Shown piece after piece: positions 8,903-17,786 of a stretch of 64,000 bases of DNA. The DNA is from Poseidonocella sp. HB161398 (GTDB lineage Bacteria; Pseudomonadota; Alphaproteobacteria; Rhodobacterales; Rhodobacteraceae). The stretch's first letter is position 1. Every line of letters begins with the position of its first letter. The stretch covers positions 62,001 to 126,000 of the forward strand of contig NZ_VATA01000009.1 in the NCBI RefSeq assembly GCF_005870025.1, read 5' to 3'. The translations under genes were made by a program, and so were the position numbers. The notes below the pieces were generated by a model. The model was not told the origin of the DNA. It ran no database searches and worked only from the letters and a program-made list of their open reading frames with translations.

Positions 8903-10791
8903 CGACCAGGCCAGAAGCAGAGATTGCGGAAGAGAAGACCGGGCGGATTCCGCCCTTCTACCGCAGGCTCGCCGACACGATCGAACCTTTCGCCCAGGCC
9001 GAGGGCCCGCCGCCGGGCCGGCTCCGGCCCTTCATGGGCTGGGCGCTGCGCGGCGCGGGCACGCAGATCCGGCTGGCTGTCGCCGCCTCGATCTCGGTCG
9101 GCATCACCACGGTGCTGGGCTTCTGGATGATCGGCTGGGTGATCGACGGGGCGCAGGCGTCCGGGGCGGGCTATCTCGCCTCGCAGGGCTGGCAATTCGC
9201 CGCTCTCGCGGTGTTCTTCCTGGCGATCTGGCCGCTCTCGATGGTGGCGAACGCGGCCTTCAACACCGTGACGCTGCAGCCGAACCTCTACGCGCTGGTG
9301 CTCTCGCGCGTGAACCGCCACACGCTGGGCCAGGCGCTGAGCTATTTCGACAACGACTTCGCGGGCCGGATCGCGCAGAAATCGCAGCAGACCGCCCGCG
9401 CGGTGACCGAGGTGGTGACGGAATCGACCAACATCCTCGGCAACGCGGTGGCCGCGGCGCTCTCGGCGGTGGTGATGCTCGGCGCGGTCAACTGGTGGCT
9501 CGGCCTCGTCGTGCTCGTCTGGATGGCGGGCTATGCGGTGCTGATCCGCTTCTTCCTGCCGCGCATCCGCTCGCGTTCTCAGCTGCGCGCGGCGCGGCGC
9601 GCCATGGTGACCGGCCAGATCGTCGACACGATCACCAATATCACCACCGTGAAGCTCTTCGCGCATGGCACCAAGGAAGAGGCCGCGACCGAGGACTCGC
9701 TGCATGGCTACCGCGAGGCCTCGGTGGCCTGGGCGTCCATCGTCGTGACCTTCCGGCTGTTCATCTTCGTCCTTGCCGGGCTGCTGCCGACCGTGCTGAT
9801 CGGGCTCAGCCTGTATCTCTGGGGGCAGGGCGCGGCGACGGCCGGCGACATCGCCGCGGCCGGCCTCGTTTCCACCCGGCTGGCCACCATGACCGGCTGG
9901 GTCAGCTTCGCGGCGCTCGGCATCTTCTCGAATATCGGCGAGATCGAGGACGGCATCCGCACCCTCACCCCGCCGCATGCGATCACCGACCGTCCCGAGG
10001 CCGCGAATATCCCGCGCGCCAGCGGCGCCGTGCATTTCGAAGGCGTGTCCTTCGGCTATGGCGGCAAGCCGGGCGCCGCGCTCGACCGGTTCGAGCTCGA
10101 CATCCGCGCGGGCGAGAAGATCGCGCTTGTCGGCCGTTCCGGGGCGGGCAAGTCGACGGTCATGTCGCTGCTCCTCAGGCTCTACGATGTCGAGGGCGGG
10201 CGGATCATGCTCGACGGCCGCGACATCCGCGAGCTGACCCAGGACGCGCTGCGCCGCCAGATCGCGATGGTCCGGCAGGAAACCGCGATGTTCAACCGCT
10301 CGGCGATGGACAATATCCGCTACGGCCGCGCCGATGCCACCGACGCGGAGGTGATGGAGGCGGCGCGCAAGGCCTCGGCGCATGACTTCATCCTGACGCT
10401 GCGCGACCATCGCGGCCGGACGGGTTATGACGCCCATCTGGGCGAGCGCGGGGTGAAGCTCTCGGGCGGGCAGCGGCAGCGCATCGCGCTGGCGCGCGCC
10501 ATCCTGAAGGACGCGCCGATCCTGGCGCTCGACGAGGCGACCTCGGCGCTCGACAGCGAGGTCGAGGCCGAGATCCAGGGCGCGCTGACCCAGGTGATGG
10601 AAGGCAAGACCGTGGTCGCCATCGCCCACCGTCTTTCGACCATCGCGGCGATGGACCGGATCATCGTGCTCGAGGGCGGCCGCATCGCCGAGATGGGCAC
10701 CCATGACGAGCTCCTCTCGCAGGGCGGGCTCTATGCCCGCTTCTGGCACCGCCAGTCCGGCGGCTTCCTCGGCGCCGAAGCGGCGGAGTGA
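8899..10791 (+). CDS. ABC exporter half-transporter (fused TMD-NBD), second of a pair
   Basis: A 630-residue paralogue of the preceding gene with the same architecture: an N-terminal cytosolic stretch of about 55 residues, a six-helix membrane domain, and an ATPase domain with GRSGAGKST, LSGGQ, LALDEATSALD and AHRLST. Both subunits have complete catalytic motifs, so the predicted heterodimer would have two competent ATP sites. The GERGVKLSGGQRQRIALAR region is nearly identical in the two proteins. The stop is followed within 10 bases by a perfect palindrome (10800-10822) that may act as a terminator. Confidence 0.9.
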   Translation: MTTRPEAEIAEEKTGRIPPFYRRLADTIEPFAQAEGPPPGRLRPFMGWALRGAGTQIRLAVAASISVGITTVLGFWMIGWVIDGAQASGAGYLASQGWQFAALAVFFLAIWPLSMVANAAFNTVTLQPNLYALVLSRVNRHTLGQALSYFDNDFAGRIAQKSQQTARAVTEVVTESTNILGNAVAAALSAVVMLGAVNWWLGLVVLVWMAGYAVLIRFFLPRIRSRSQLRAARRAMVTGQIVDTITNITTVKLFAHGTKEEAATEDSLHGYREASVAWASIVVTFRLFIFVLAGLLPTVLIGLSLYLWGQGAATAGDIAAAGLVSTRLATMTGWVSFAALGIFSNIGEIEDGIRTLTPPHAITDRPEAANIPRASGAVHFEGVSFGYGGKPGAALDRFELDIRAGEKIALVGRSGAGKSTVMSLLLRLYDVEGGRIMLDGRDIRELTQDALRRQIAMVRQETAMFNRSAMDNIRYGRADATDAEVMEAARKASAHDFILTLRDHRGRTGYDAHLGERGVKLSGGQRQRIALARAILKDAPILALDEATSALDSEVEAEIQGALTQVMEGKTVVAIAHRLSTIAAMDRIIVLEGGRIAEMGTHDELLSQGGLYARFWHRQSGGFLGAEAAE

Positions 10792-10799
10792 GGCGCTCT

Positions 10800-10822
10800 C
10801 CCTCTCCCCGCCGGGGAGAGGG
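10800..10822. repeat. REP-like palindrome, copy 1
   Basis: A perfect inverted repeat with 10-base arms (CCCTCTCCCC / GGGGAGAGGG) and a 3-base GCC loop, followed by G-rich sequence. The same palindrome with the complementary loop GGC lies at 20914-20936, also just after a stop codon. It resembles the short GC-rich intergenic palindromes dispersed in many alphaproteobacterial genomes. It could also serve as a stem-loop after the ABC genes. Confidence 0.75.
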
Positions 10823-10911
10823 CCGGGGTGAGGGGGGAGCGGGGGCGCGTGGGGGCTCTGGCCCCGCCCGCGCCCGTGGTATAGGTCGGCCCGGCACATG
10901 AGGAGCCAGGC

Positions 10912-12129
10912 ATGACCGAGCTTGTGATCACGAAACTGGGGCATCTGGGCGACGGCCTGGCCGAAGGCATTGTCGTGCCCGGCGCGCTGCCGGGCGAGAC
11001 CGTCGTCGGCGAGGTGGCGGGCGGCGCCATGGCCGCGCCGAAGATCGTCATCCCCTCTGCCGACCGGGTGAAGGCCCCCTGTCCGCATGCGAAATCCTGC
11101 GGCGGCTGCGTGCTGCAGCACGGCTCGGACGCGCTGGTCGCGGCGTGGAAGCAGGGCATCGTCCGCGACGCGCTGCGCGCGCAGGGCATCGAGGCCGAGA
11201 TCGGCCAGCCGGTCACCTCGCCGGCCGGCAGCCGCCGCCGCGCGGGCTTCGCTGGCCGGCGCACCAAGAAGGGCGCGCTGGCGGGGTTCCACGGGCCGCG
11301 CTCGCACACGCTGGTCGAGGTTCGCTCCTGCCACGTGATCACGCCGAAGCTGGCGGCGCTCCTGCCGCATCTCGAGGCGCTGACTGTCGCGGGCGGCTCG
11401 CGCAAGGGCGAGATCTCCTTCCAGGCCACCGAGACGCTGAACGGGCCCGACCTGGCGGCGACGGGCGGCAAGCCGCTCGATCTCGCGCTTCACCAGGCCC
11501 TGGTCGAGCTCGGCGCAGCGGCGGGACTGGCGCGGCTGAGCTGGAATGGCGAGCAGGTGGCGCAATGGGCGGCGCCCGACGTGCATATGGGGCCGGCCCG
11601 GGTGACGCTGCCGCCGGGGGCCTTCCTGCAGGCCACATCGCATGGCCAGGCGGCGCTGACCGCGGCGGTGGAGGAGATCACGAAGGGCGCGTCGCGCATC
11701 GCCGATCTCTTCTGCGGCTGCGGGACCTTCGCGCTGCCCCTGTCGGCAAGGGCGGATGTGGCGGCCTATGAATCCGAGGCGCCGCAGGTGGCGGCGCTGA
11801 CATCGGCCTGGAACCGCACGGACGGGCTGCACCAGCTGAAGGCGGAGGTGCGCGACCTCTTCCGGCGGCCGCTGATGGCGGACGAGCTGAAGGGGGTGGA
11901 GGCGGTGGTGATCGACCCGCCCCGGGCCGGCGCGGCGGCGCAGATGGCCCAGCTGGCCAAATCGGGCGTCGAGGTGATCGCCTCGGTTTCCTGCAGCCCG
12001 TCGAGCTTCGCCCGCGATGCGGCGCTGCTGCTGGCGGGGGGCTACGAGATGGGGCCGGTGACGGTGGTCGACCAGTTCCGCTGGTCGCCGCATGTCGAAA
12101 TCGCGGCGGGCTTCACGCGCCGGAGCTGA
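10912..12129 (+). CDS. Class I SAM-dependent RNA methyltransferase, RlmD/TrmA-like
   Basis: A 405-residue RNA uracil-C5 methyltransferase-like protein. An N-terminal TRAM-like segment (about 1-50) is followed by a 4Fe-4S cysteine set CPHAKSCGGC (C57, C63, C66) with the fourth cysteine in EVRSCHV. The SAM-binding motif is ADLFCGCGTFALP, and the catalytic region ends with VIDPPRAG and SVSCSPSSFARD, where the first Cys is the expected nucleophile. The likely target is 23S rRNA or tRNA uridine, but which site cannot be read from sequence. It is convergent with choV across two strong stem-loops. Confidence 0.87.
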   Translation: MTELVITKLGHLGDGLAEGIVVPGALPGETVVGEVAGGAMAAPKIVIPSADRVKAPCPHAKSCGGCVLQHGSDALVAAWKQGIVRDALRAQGIEAEIGQPVTSPAGSRRRAGFAGRRTKKGALAGFHGPRSHTLVEVRSCHVITPKLAALLPHLEALTVAGGSRKGEISFQATETLNGPDLAATGGKPLDLALHQALVELGAAAGLARLSWNGEQVAQWAAPDVHMGPARVTLPPGAFLQATSHGQAALTAAVEEITKGASRIADLFCGCGTFALPLSARADVAAYESEAPQVAALTSAWNRTDGLHQLKAEVRDLFRRPLMADELKGVEAVVIDPPRAGAAAQMAQLAKSGVEVIASVSCSPSSFARDAALLLAGGYEMGPVTVVDQFRWSPHVEIAAGFTRRS

Positions 12130-12152
12130 GCGCCGCGCATGGAGCCCCGCAG

Positions 12153-12177
12153 CCGGGAGGGGGACACCCCCTCCCGG
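12153..12177. terminator. Stem-loop between convergent genes
   Basis: A perfect inverted repeat with 11-base arms (CCGGGAGGGGG / CCCCCTCCCGG) and an ACA loop, 24 bases after the methyltransferase stop. There is no U-tract, so it may be a repeat rather than a classical intrinsic terminator. It lies between two convergent genes, where it could stop transcripts from both sides. Confidence 0.5.
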
Positions 12178-12179
12178 AC

Positions 12180-12215
12180 CCTCCCCGCCGCCGGAGAGGC
12201 GGAGCGGCGGGGAGG
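12180..12215. terminator. Second stem-loop between convergent genes
   Basis: A perfect 12-base inverted repeat (CCTCCCCGCCGC / GCGGCGGGGAGG) around a 12-base loop, immediately after the previous hairpin and 5 bases before the choV stop codon. The two hairpins fill almost the whole 90-base gap between the methyltransferase and choV. As above, no T-run follows on either strand. Confidence 0.45.
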
Positions 12216-12219
12216 AGGC

Positions 12220-13251
12220 TCAGGCCGCGCTGACCGGATCGGTCAGGCGGCGCAGCACGCTGGTGCGGCTGACCTGCCCGAGAAGCTGGCCGTCGCGGGT
12301 CACTGGCAGCGCCAGGTCGGTGGCGCAGACCGCCTGCATCACCTCGGCCACCGGGGTGGCGGCATCGACCGCCTGGCCTTGCGGCCCGACGGCGGGCTCC
12401 ATCACGTCCTCGGCGGTCAGCACGCCGAGCGGGTTCATATGCGCCACGAAATCAGCGACATAGTCATTTACCGGATTGGAGAAGATCTCCTGCGGGGTGC
12501 CGCATTGCACGATCCGTCCGCCTTCCATGATGGCGATCCGGTTGCCCAGCTTGAACGCCTCGTCGAGATCGTGGCTGACGAAGATGATCGTCCGCTTGAG
12601 TTCGCGCTGGAGCTGCAGCAGCTCGTCCTGCAGCCGCGACCGGATCAGCGGGTCGAGCGCCGAGAAGGGCTCGTCCATCAGGAGGATCGGCGCTTCGGTG
12701 ACGAAGGCGCGGGCCAGGCCCACGCGCTGCTGCATCCCGCCCGAGAGCTCGCCCACCTTGCGGTCGGCCCAGTCGGAGAGGTTGACGAGCTCGAGCTGGC
12801 GGTCGACCCGCGCCTCGCGCTCCTTTTTCGGCACGCCGCCGAGCTCCAGCCCCAGCCAGACATTCTCGCGCACGGTGCGCCAGGGCAGCAGGCCGAATTG
12901 CTGGAAGACCATGGCGATCTGGTTCAGCCGCATCTCGCGCAGCGTCTTCTTGCCGGCATGGGTGATGTCGACCATCTCGCCGCCGCGGCGGACATGGACG
13001 GCGCCGCGCACCACCGGGTTCAGCCCGTTGACGGCGCGCAGGAGCGTCGACTTGCCCGAGCCCGAGAGCCCCATGAGCACGAGGATCTCGCCCTCGCCGA
13101 CATCGAGCGAGCAGTCATGCACGCCCAGCACCTGGCCGGTCTCGTCCTGGATCTCGGACCGCGAGCGGCCGGCATCCATTAGCGGAAGCGCGCTCTGCGG
13201 CGCATTGCCGAAGACGATGTTCACCTGATCGAAACTGACAGCTACGCTCAT
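12220..13251 (-). CDS. choV: Choline/glycine betaine ABC transporter ATP-binding protein
   Basis: A 343-residue ATPase with Walker A GLSGSGKST, signature LSGGMQQRVGLAR and Walker B LLMDEPFSALD. An additional C-terminal domain of about 80 residues (from DVMEPAVGPQGQ) is CBS-like, as in the ProV/OpuA class, where it can sense ionic strength. The protein energises uptake of quaternary amines at the inner membrane. It overlaps the permease gene by 4 bases. The adjacent permease, binding protein and betIBA genes point to choline as substrate. Confidence 0.9.
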   Translation of the reverse strand: MSVAVSFDQVNIVFGNAPQSALPLMDAGRSRSEIQDETGQVLGVHDCSLDVGEGEILVLMGLSGSGKSTLLRAVNGLNPVVRGAVHVRRGGEMVDITHAGKKTLREMRLNQIAMVFQQFGLLPWRTVRENVWLGLELGGVPKKEREARVDRQLELVNLSDWADRKVGELSGGMQQRVGLARAFVTEAPILLMDEPFSALDPLIRSRLQDELLQLQRELKRTIIFVSHDLDEAFKLGNRIAIMEGGRIVQCGTPQEIFSNPVNDYVADFVAHMNPLGVLTAEDVMEPAVGPQGQAVDAATPVAEVMQAVCATDLALPVTRDGQLLGQVSRTSVLRRLTDPVSAA

Positions 13252-14084
13252 TTCCGGCCTCCCGCATGCAGCATCCGGTCCAGCATGATGGCGACGACGA
13301 CGATGACGAAGCCGCTTTCGAAGCCAAGGGCCGTGTTCACCTGGTTCAGCGCGCGCACCACCGGCACGCCCAGCCCGTCAGCGCCGACCAGCGCGGCGAT
13401 CACCACCATCGACAGGCTCAGCATGATGGTCTGGTTCAGCCCGGCCATGATCTGCGGCACGGCATAGGGCAGCTCGACCTTCCAGAGCACCTGGGAGGGC
13501 GTGCCGCCGAAGGCGCGCGCTGCCTCCAGGAGGTGCTGCGGCGTGGCGGAGACGCCCAGATAGGTCAGCCGGATCGGCGCCGGCACGACGAAGATCACCG
13601 TCGCGATCAGCCCCGGCACCATGCCGATGCCGAAGAAGACGATCGCCGGGATCAGGTAGACGAAGGTCGGCAGCGTCTGCATCAGGTCGAGGACCGGGCG
13701 CATCGCGGCATAGAGCTTCGGCCGGTGCGCCGCGGCGATGCCGATCGGCACGCCCACGGCCATGCAGACCACGCAGGCAGAGAGCACCAGCGTCAGGCTC
13801 TCGGTGGTCTCTTCCCAGTAGCCCTGGTTGATGATGAAGAGGAAGCCCGCGAGGATGCCGGCGGAGATCTTCCAGCTGCGCTGGAGCGCGTAGCTGATCG
13901 CCACGAAGGCGGCGACCACGACCAGCATGGGCGGTTCCTGCAGCACCCAGAGGATGCCGTCGATCATCGAGTCCATGAAGTCGGCGAGGCCGTCGAAGAA
14001 CCAGGCTCCGTTGATCTGGAGCCAGTCGAAGATTGCCGCTGCCCATTTCCCGATGGGGATCTTGTTGTCGGTCAGCCAGTTCAT
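13248..14084 (-). CDS. choW: Choline/glycine betaine ABC transporter permease
   Basis: A 278-residue inner-membrane permease of the ProW class. An amphipathic N-terminal region (about 1-50) precedes several transmembrane helices. The cytoplasmic EAA loop is visible as EAARAFGGTPSQVLWKVELP, which docks to the ATPase. It is translationally coupled to choV. Its ATG is only 35 bases from the divergent start of a glutathione transferase gene, so it is separated from choX, its expected operon partner, by an opposite-strand gene. Confidence 0.9.
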   Translation of the reverse strand: MNWLTDNKIPIGKWAAAIFDWLQINGAWFFDGLADFMDSMIDGILWVLQEPPMLVVVAAFVAISYALQRSWKISAGILAGFLFIINQGYWEETTESLTLVLSACVVCMAVGVPIGIAAAHRPKLYAAMRPVLDLMQTLPTFVYLIPAIVFFGIGMVPGLIATVIFVVPAPIRLTYLGVSATPQHLLEAARAFGGTPSQVLWKVELPYAVPQIMAGLNQTIMLSLSMVVIAALVGADGLGVPVVRALNQVNTALGFESGFVIVVVAIMLDRMLHAGGRK

Positions 14085-14119
14085 GCTATCCCTGTGTCGT
14101 TCTGTTGCTGGAGGCCCTG

Positions 14120-14737
14120 ATGACCGACCTCGTCCTTTATACCAATCCGATGTCCCGGGGCCGCATCGCGCGCTGGCTCATGGAAGAGGCCGGCCAGCCC
14201 TATGACGCGGTGATCCTCGAGTACGGGACCACGATGAAGGCGCCGGACTATCTTGCCATCAATCCGATGGGCAAAGTGCCCGCCCTGCGCCATGGCGACC
14301 GGGTGGTCACCGAAAACGCGGCGATCTGCGCCTACATGGCCGATGCCTTCCCCGAAGCGGGGCTGGCGCCGGAGCCGAAGGACCGAGCCGATTACTACCG
14401 CTGGCTCTTCTTCGCCGCCGGTCCGCTCGAGCAGGCTGTCACCAATGCCTCGGTCGAGCTCGATACCAGCGACCCGCTGCTGTCCCGCCGCTTCGGATAC
14501 GGCACGCTCGAGACGGTGCTCGACACGCTCGACGGCCTTCTGTCGGAGCGGGACTATGTCACCAGCGACCGGTTCTCGGCCGCCGACGTGATGCTGGGGT
14601 CCCAGCTGAGCTGGGGAATGATGTTCGGCAGCATCGCCGCCAGGCCGTCCTTTACCGCCTATGCGGAGCGCCTGACCGCCCGCCCCGCCTTCCTGCGCGC
14701 GGCACAGAAGGACGGGGCGCTGCCGGGGCAGGGGTGA
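14120..14737 (+). CDS. Glutathione S-transferase family protein
   Basis: A 205-residue GST-like protein: an N-terminal thioredoxin-like domain (LVLYTNPMSRGRIARWLMEE, then NPMGKVPAL and the ENAAICAYMAD glutathione-site region) followed by a helical C-terminal domain. The ATG at 14120 follows a GGAGG site at 14110-14114. The gene sits on the plus strand between choX and choW, which are both on the minus strand, with gaps of 35 and 15 bases. No role in choline metabolism is evident from the sequence. Confidence 0.88.
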   Translation: MTDLVLYTNPMSRGRIARWLMEEAGQPYDAVILEYGTTMKAPDYLAINPMGKVPALRHGDRVVTENAAICAYMADAFPEAGLAPEPKDRADYYRWLFFAAGPLEQAVTNASVELDTSDPLLSRRFGYGTLETVLDTLDGLLSERDYVTSDRFSAADVMLGSQLSWGMMFGSIAARPSFTAYAERLTARPAFLRAAQKDGALPGQG

Positions 14738-14752
14738 CGCTCCGGCCAGGGC

Positions 14753-15673
14753 TCAGAGCCCCAGCGAGGATTTGACGGCCGGCAGGGCCTCGTCGCCGCC
14801 CAGCGTGGTGATGCCCTCGAGCCAGCCGGTCATGATCTCCGGATTGGCCTTCAGCCAGGCTTCGGCCGCGTCCTCGGGATCGGCGCCGTCATCGAGGATG
14901 GCGCCCATGATCTCGTTCTCCATCGGCAGCGTGAAGGCGAGGTTGCCGAGCAGCTTGCCGACATTCGGGCATTCCTCGACATAGCCCTTGCGGACATTGG
15001 TATAGACCGTCGCGCCGCCGAAATCCGGGCCGAACCAGTCGTCGCCGCCGGTCAGGTAGGTCATGTCGAAATTGGCGTTCATCGGATGCGGTTCCCAGCC
15101 GAGGAAGACCACCGGCTCGTCGCGGCGGTCGGCGCGGGCGACCTGGGCCAGCATGCCCTGCTCGGAGCTTTCGACGACTTCGAAATCGTCGAGGCCGAAG
15201 GCGTTCTCGTCGATCATCGACTGGATCAGGCGGTTGCCGTCATTGCCCGGCTCGATGCCGTAGATCTTGCCGTCGAGCTCGTCCTCGAAATTGGCGATCT
15301 CGGCGAAATCGCCGATGCCGAGGTCATGGCCAGCCTTGTTGACGGCCAGGGTGTATTTCGCGCCTTCCAGATTGGCGCGGACGGTCTCGACGGTGCCGGC
15401 TTCGCGATAGGGCGCGATATCGGCCTCCATCGTGGGCATCCAGTTGCCGAGGAAGATGTCGACATCGCCCTTGGCGAGCGAGGTGTAGGTCACCGGAACC
15501 GACAGGATCTTCACGTCGGTTTCATAGCCGAGCGCTTTCAGCACGACCGTCGTCGCGGCGGTGGTGGCCGTGATGTCCGTCCATCCCACATCCGAGAAGA
15601 CGACCGTGCCGCAATCCGCATTGGCAGCGGAAGCGGCGCAGGCCAGGGCGAGGAGAGAAGCGGTCAGTTTCAT
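14753..15673 (-). CDS. choX: Choline ABC transporter periplasmic binding protein
   Basis: A 306-residue binding protein with a cleavable signal peptide (about residues 1-19, ending ASAANA before DCGTVVF). It has ProX/ChoX-type ligand-pocket segments such as FLGNWMPTM, YGIEPGNDGN and FLGWEPHPMN, whose tryptophans and acidic residues cage trimethylammonium groups. The start at MKLTASLL is preferred over the longer frame to 15736, which would place 21 non-signal residues first and cover the BetI-like operator. It is divergent from betI across 80 bases. Confidence 0.9.
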   Translation of the reverse strand: MKLTASLLALACAASAANADCGTVVFSDVGWTDITATTAATTVVLKALGYETDVKILSVPVTYTSLAKGDVDIFLGNWMPTMEADIAPYREAGTVETVRANLEGAKYTLAVNKAGHDLGIGDFAEIANFEDELDGKIYGIEPGNDGNRLIQSMIDENAFGLDDFEVVESSEQGMLAQVARADRRDEPVVFLGWEPHPMNANFDMTYLTGGDDWFGPDFGGATVYTNVRKGYVEECPNVGKLLGNLAFTLPMENEIMGAILDDGADPEDAAEAWLKANPEIMTGWLEGITTLGGDEALPAVKSSLGL

Positions 15674-15692
15674 TTTGGTCCCCGTCGTTTTG

Positions 15693-15712
15693 TTGATTGA
15701 CGAGTCAATTAA
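15693..15712. promoter_or_regulatory. Candidate BetI operator (BetI box)
   Basis: An inverted repeat TTGATTGACGAGTCAATTAA in the choX/betI divergent gap. The inner arms ATTGAC/GTCAAT match perfectly around a 2-base centre, and the outer bases extend to 8 of 9 matches per side. It is the only AT-rich palindrome in the gap and resembles the TTGATTGA...TCAATnAA sites described for BetI. Bound BetI here could repress both choX and betIBA, with choline as inducer. The assignment is inference from position and shape. Confidence 0.6.
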
Positions 15713-15753
15713 GAACGCCCTATCCTGAAGATGCAACCAAAAAGAGCCAAAAG

Positions 15754-16332
15754 ATGCCGAAAGTCGGAATGGAACCCATCAGACGCGCAGCGCTTGTGCA
15801 GGCGGCGATCCAGGAGATCGGCGCGGCGGGAAGCCTCGACGTCCCGGTGTCGCGAATCGCCAAGCGGGCAGGGATGTCCTCGGCGCTGGCGCATCACTAT
15901 TTCGGGTCGAAGGAAGAGATGTTCCTCGCGGCCATGCGCCATATCCTCGGCCAGTACGGCACCGAGGTGCGGCGGCGCCTGGTGCCGGCGAAAGGGCCCC
16001 GCGCGCGGCTGGAGGCGGTCATCTCCGCCGGATTCGCGCCGGTGAACTTCCGCCACGAGACGGTTTCGGCCTGGCTCAGCTTCTACGTGCTGGCGCAGAC
16101 CTCGCCGCAGGCGAATCGCCTGCTCCGGGTCTATCACCGGCGCCTGCACACCAATCTCGTCCATGATCTGCGGCCGCTGGCCGGAGACGGCGCCGCCGCG
16201 GGCATTGCCGAGCGGCTCGCCGGCCTGATCGACGGGCTCTACCTTCACGCGGCGCTCAACCCGAAGACGACCGCCGCAATTGCCAATGGCCATGCATTGC
16301 AGGCGCTTGACAAGGAATTGAGGACCGCATGA
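15754..16332 (+). CDS. betI: Choline-responsive transcriptional repressor BetI
   Basis: A 192-residue TetR-family protein. The N-terminal helix-turn-helix region reads [20 protein letters not shown], and the [17 protein letters not shown] lead is typical of BetI. The C-terminal domain ([12 protein letters not shown]) is the ligand domain, expected to bind choline. It overlaps betB by 4 bases (ATGA) and heads the betIBA operon. Autoregulation through the palindrome at 15693-15712 is likely. Confidence 0.93.
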   Translation: MPKVGMEPIRRAALVQAAIQEIGAAGSLDVPVSRIAKRAGMSSALAHHYFGSKEEMFLAAMRHILGQYGTEVRRRLVPAKGPRARLEAVISAGFAPVNFRHETVSAWLSFYVLAQTSPQANRLLRVYHRRLHTNLVHDLRPLAGDGAAAGIAERLAGLIDGLYLHAALNPKTTAAIANGHALQALDKELRTA

Positions 16333-17786
16333 CCGATCTGCAACCGACGGCCAGCCACTTCATCGGCGGCCGCTATGTCGAGGACGCGGCGGGGGCGCCG
16401 ATCGAGGTGATCTACCCGGCCACCGGCGCGGTGATCGCGCGGCTGCATGCCGGCACGCCCGCCATCGTCGAGGAAGCCGTGGCCTCGGCCGCCCGGGCGC
16501 AGGCGGAATGGGCCGCGCTGACCGGCACCGAGCGCGGCCGGGTGCTGCTGAAAGCCGCCGCGATCATCCGCGAGAGGAACCGCGAGCTTTCCGTGCTGGA
16601 GACCTTCGACACCGGCAAGCCGCTGCAGGAGACGCTGGTGGCCGACGCCACTTCGGGCGCGGATGCGCTGGAATATTTCGGCGGTCTCGCGGGCAGCCTG
16701 ACGGGCGAGCACATCCCCGTGGCGGGCGGCGATTTCGTCTATACCATGCGCGAGCCGCTGGGCGTCTGCCTCGGCATCGGTGCCTGGAACTACCCGACGC
16801 AGATCGCCTGCTGGAAGGCCGCCCCGGCGCTGGCCTGCGGCAATGCGATGATCTTCAAGCCCTCCGAGACGACGCCGCTCTGCGCGCTGAAGATCGCCGA
16901 GATCCTGATCGAGGCCGGCGCGCCTGCGGGGCTGTTCAACGTGGTGCAGGGCCATGGCGAGACCGGCGCGATGCTGACCGGCCATCCCGGCATCGCCAAG
17001 GTGTCGCTGACCGGCTCGGTGCCGACCGGCCGCAAGGTGGCGGCGCAGGCGGCGGGCCAGATGAAGCATGTCACGATGGAGCTGGGCGGCAAGTCGCCGC
17101 TCGTCATCTTCGACGATGCCGATCTGGAAAGCGCGATCTCAGCGGCGATCAACGGCAATTTCTACTCCTCGGGGCAGATCTGCTCGAACGGCACGCGGGT
17201 TTTCGTCCACAGGGCGATCAAGGAGGCCTTCCTGGCGCGGCTGGCCGAGCGGCTGGGCGATGCGGTGATCGGCGACCCGATGGACGAGGCCACGAATTTC
17301 GGCCCGATGACCTCGGCCGCGCAGCTGGAGATCGCGCTCGGCTATGTCGGCAAGGGCGTCGCGGAGGGCGCGCGGCTGGTGACCGGCGGCACGCGGATCG
17401 AGAAGGACGGGTTCTGGATGACCCCGGCGGTCTTCGCCGATGTCACCGACACCATGTCCATCGCCCGCGAGGAGATCTTCGGCCCGGTCATGTCGGTCCT
17501 CGATTTCGAGGACGAGGACGAGGTTGTCGCGCGGGCGAATGACACAGAATTCGGCCTGGCGGGCGGCGTCTTCACCGCCGATCTGGCGCGGGCGCACCGG
17601 GTAATCGGCCGGATCCGCGCGGGCAGCTGCTACATCAATACCTACAACCTGACGCCGGTCGAGGCGCCCTTCGGCGGGGTCAAGGCCTCGGGCGTGGGAC
17701 GCGAGAACTCGAAAGAGGCGATCAAGCATTATTCCGAGGTGAAGTCAGTCTATGTCTGCCTCGGCAAGACGGAGGCGGCATTCTGA
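16329..17786 (+). CDS. betB: Betaine aldehyde dehydrogenase
   Basis: A 485-residue NAD(P)-dependent aldehyde dehydrogenase catalysing betaine aldehyde to glycine betaine, the second step of osmoprotectant synthesis from choline. The catalytic glutamate region is MELGGKSPL and the catalytic cysteine is in [12 protein letters not shown]. The cofactor region (GAWNYPTQ, and FKPSETTPL) is intact. It is coupled to betI (4-base overlap) and betA (1-base TGATG overlap). Confidence 0.94.
   Translation: MTDLQPTASHFIGGRYVEDAAGAPIEVIYPATGAVIARLHAGTPAIVEEAVASAARAQAEWAALTGTERGRVLLKAAAIIRERNRELSVLETFDTGKPLQETLVADATSGADALEYFGGLAGSLTGEHIPVAGGDFVYTMREPLGVCLGIGAWNYPTQIACWKAAPALACGNAMIFKPSETTPLCALKIAEILIEAGAPAGLFNVVQGHGETGAMLTGHPGIAKVSLTGSVPTGRKVAAQAAGQMKHVTMELGGKSPLVIFDDADLESAISAAINGNFYSSGQICSNGTRVFVHRAIKEAFLARLAERLGDAVIGDPMDEATNFGPMTSAAQLEIALGYVGKGVAEGARLVTGGTRIEKDGFWMTPAVFADVTDTMSIAREEIFGPVMSVLDFEDEDEVVARANDTEFGLAGGVFTADLARAHRVIGRIRAGSCYINTYNLTPVEAPFGGVKASGVGRENSKEAIKHYSEVKSVYVCLGKTEAAF

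Noticed and set aside
8827..12093. A 1088-residue minus-strand frame across the ABC and methyltransferase genes
   Set aside because: It is antisense to well-supported genes, rich in Arg, Gly, His and Asp from reversed GC-rich codons, and has no domain or ribosome binding site. Long antisense frames are expected at this GC content.
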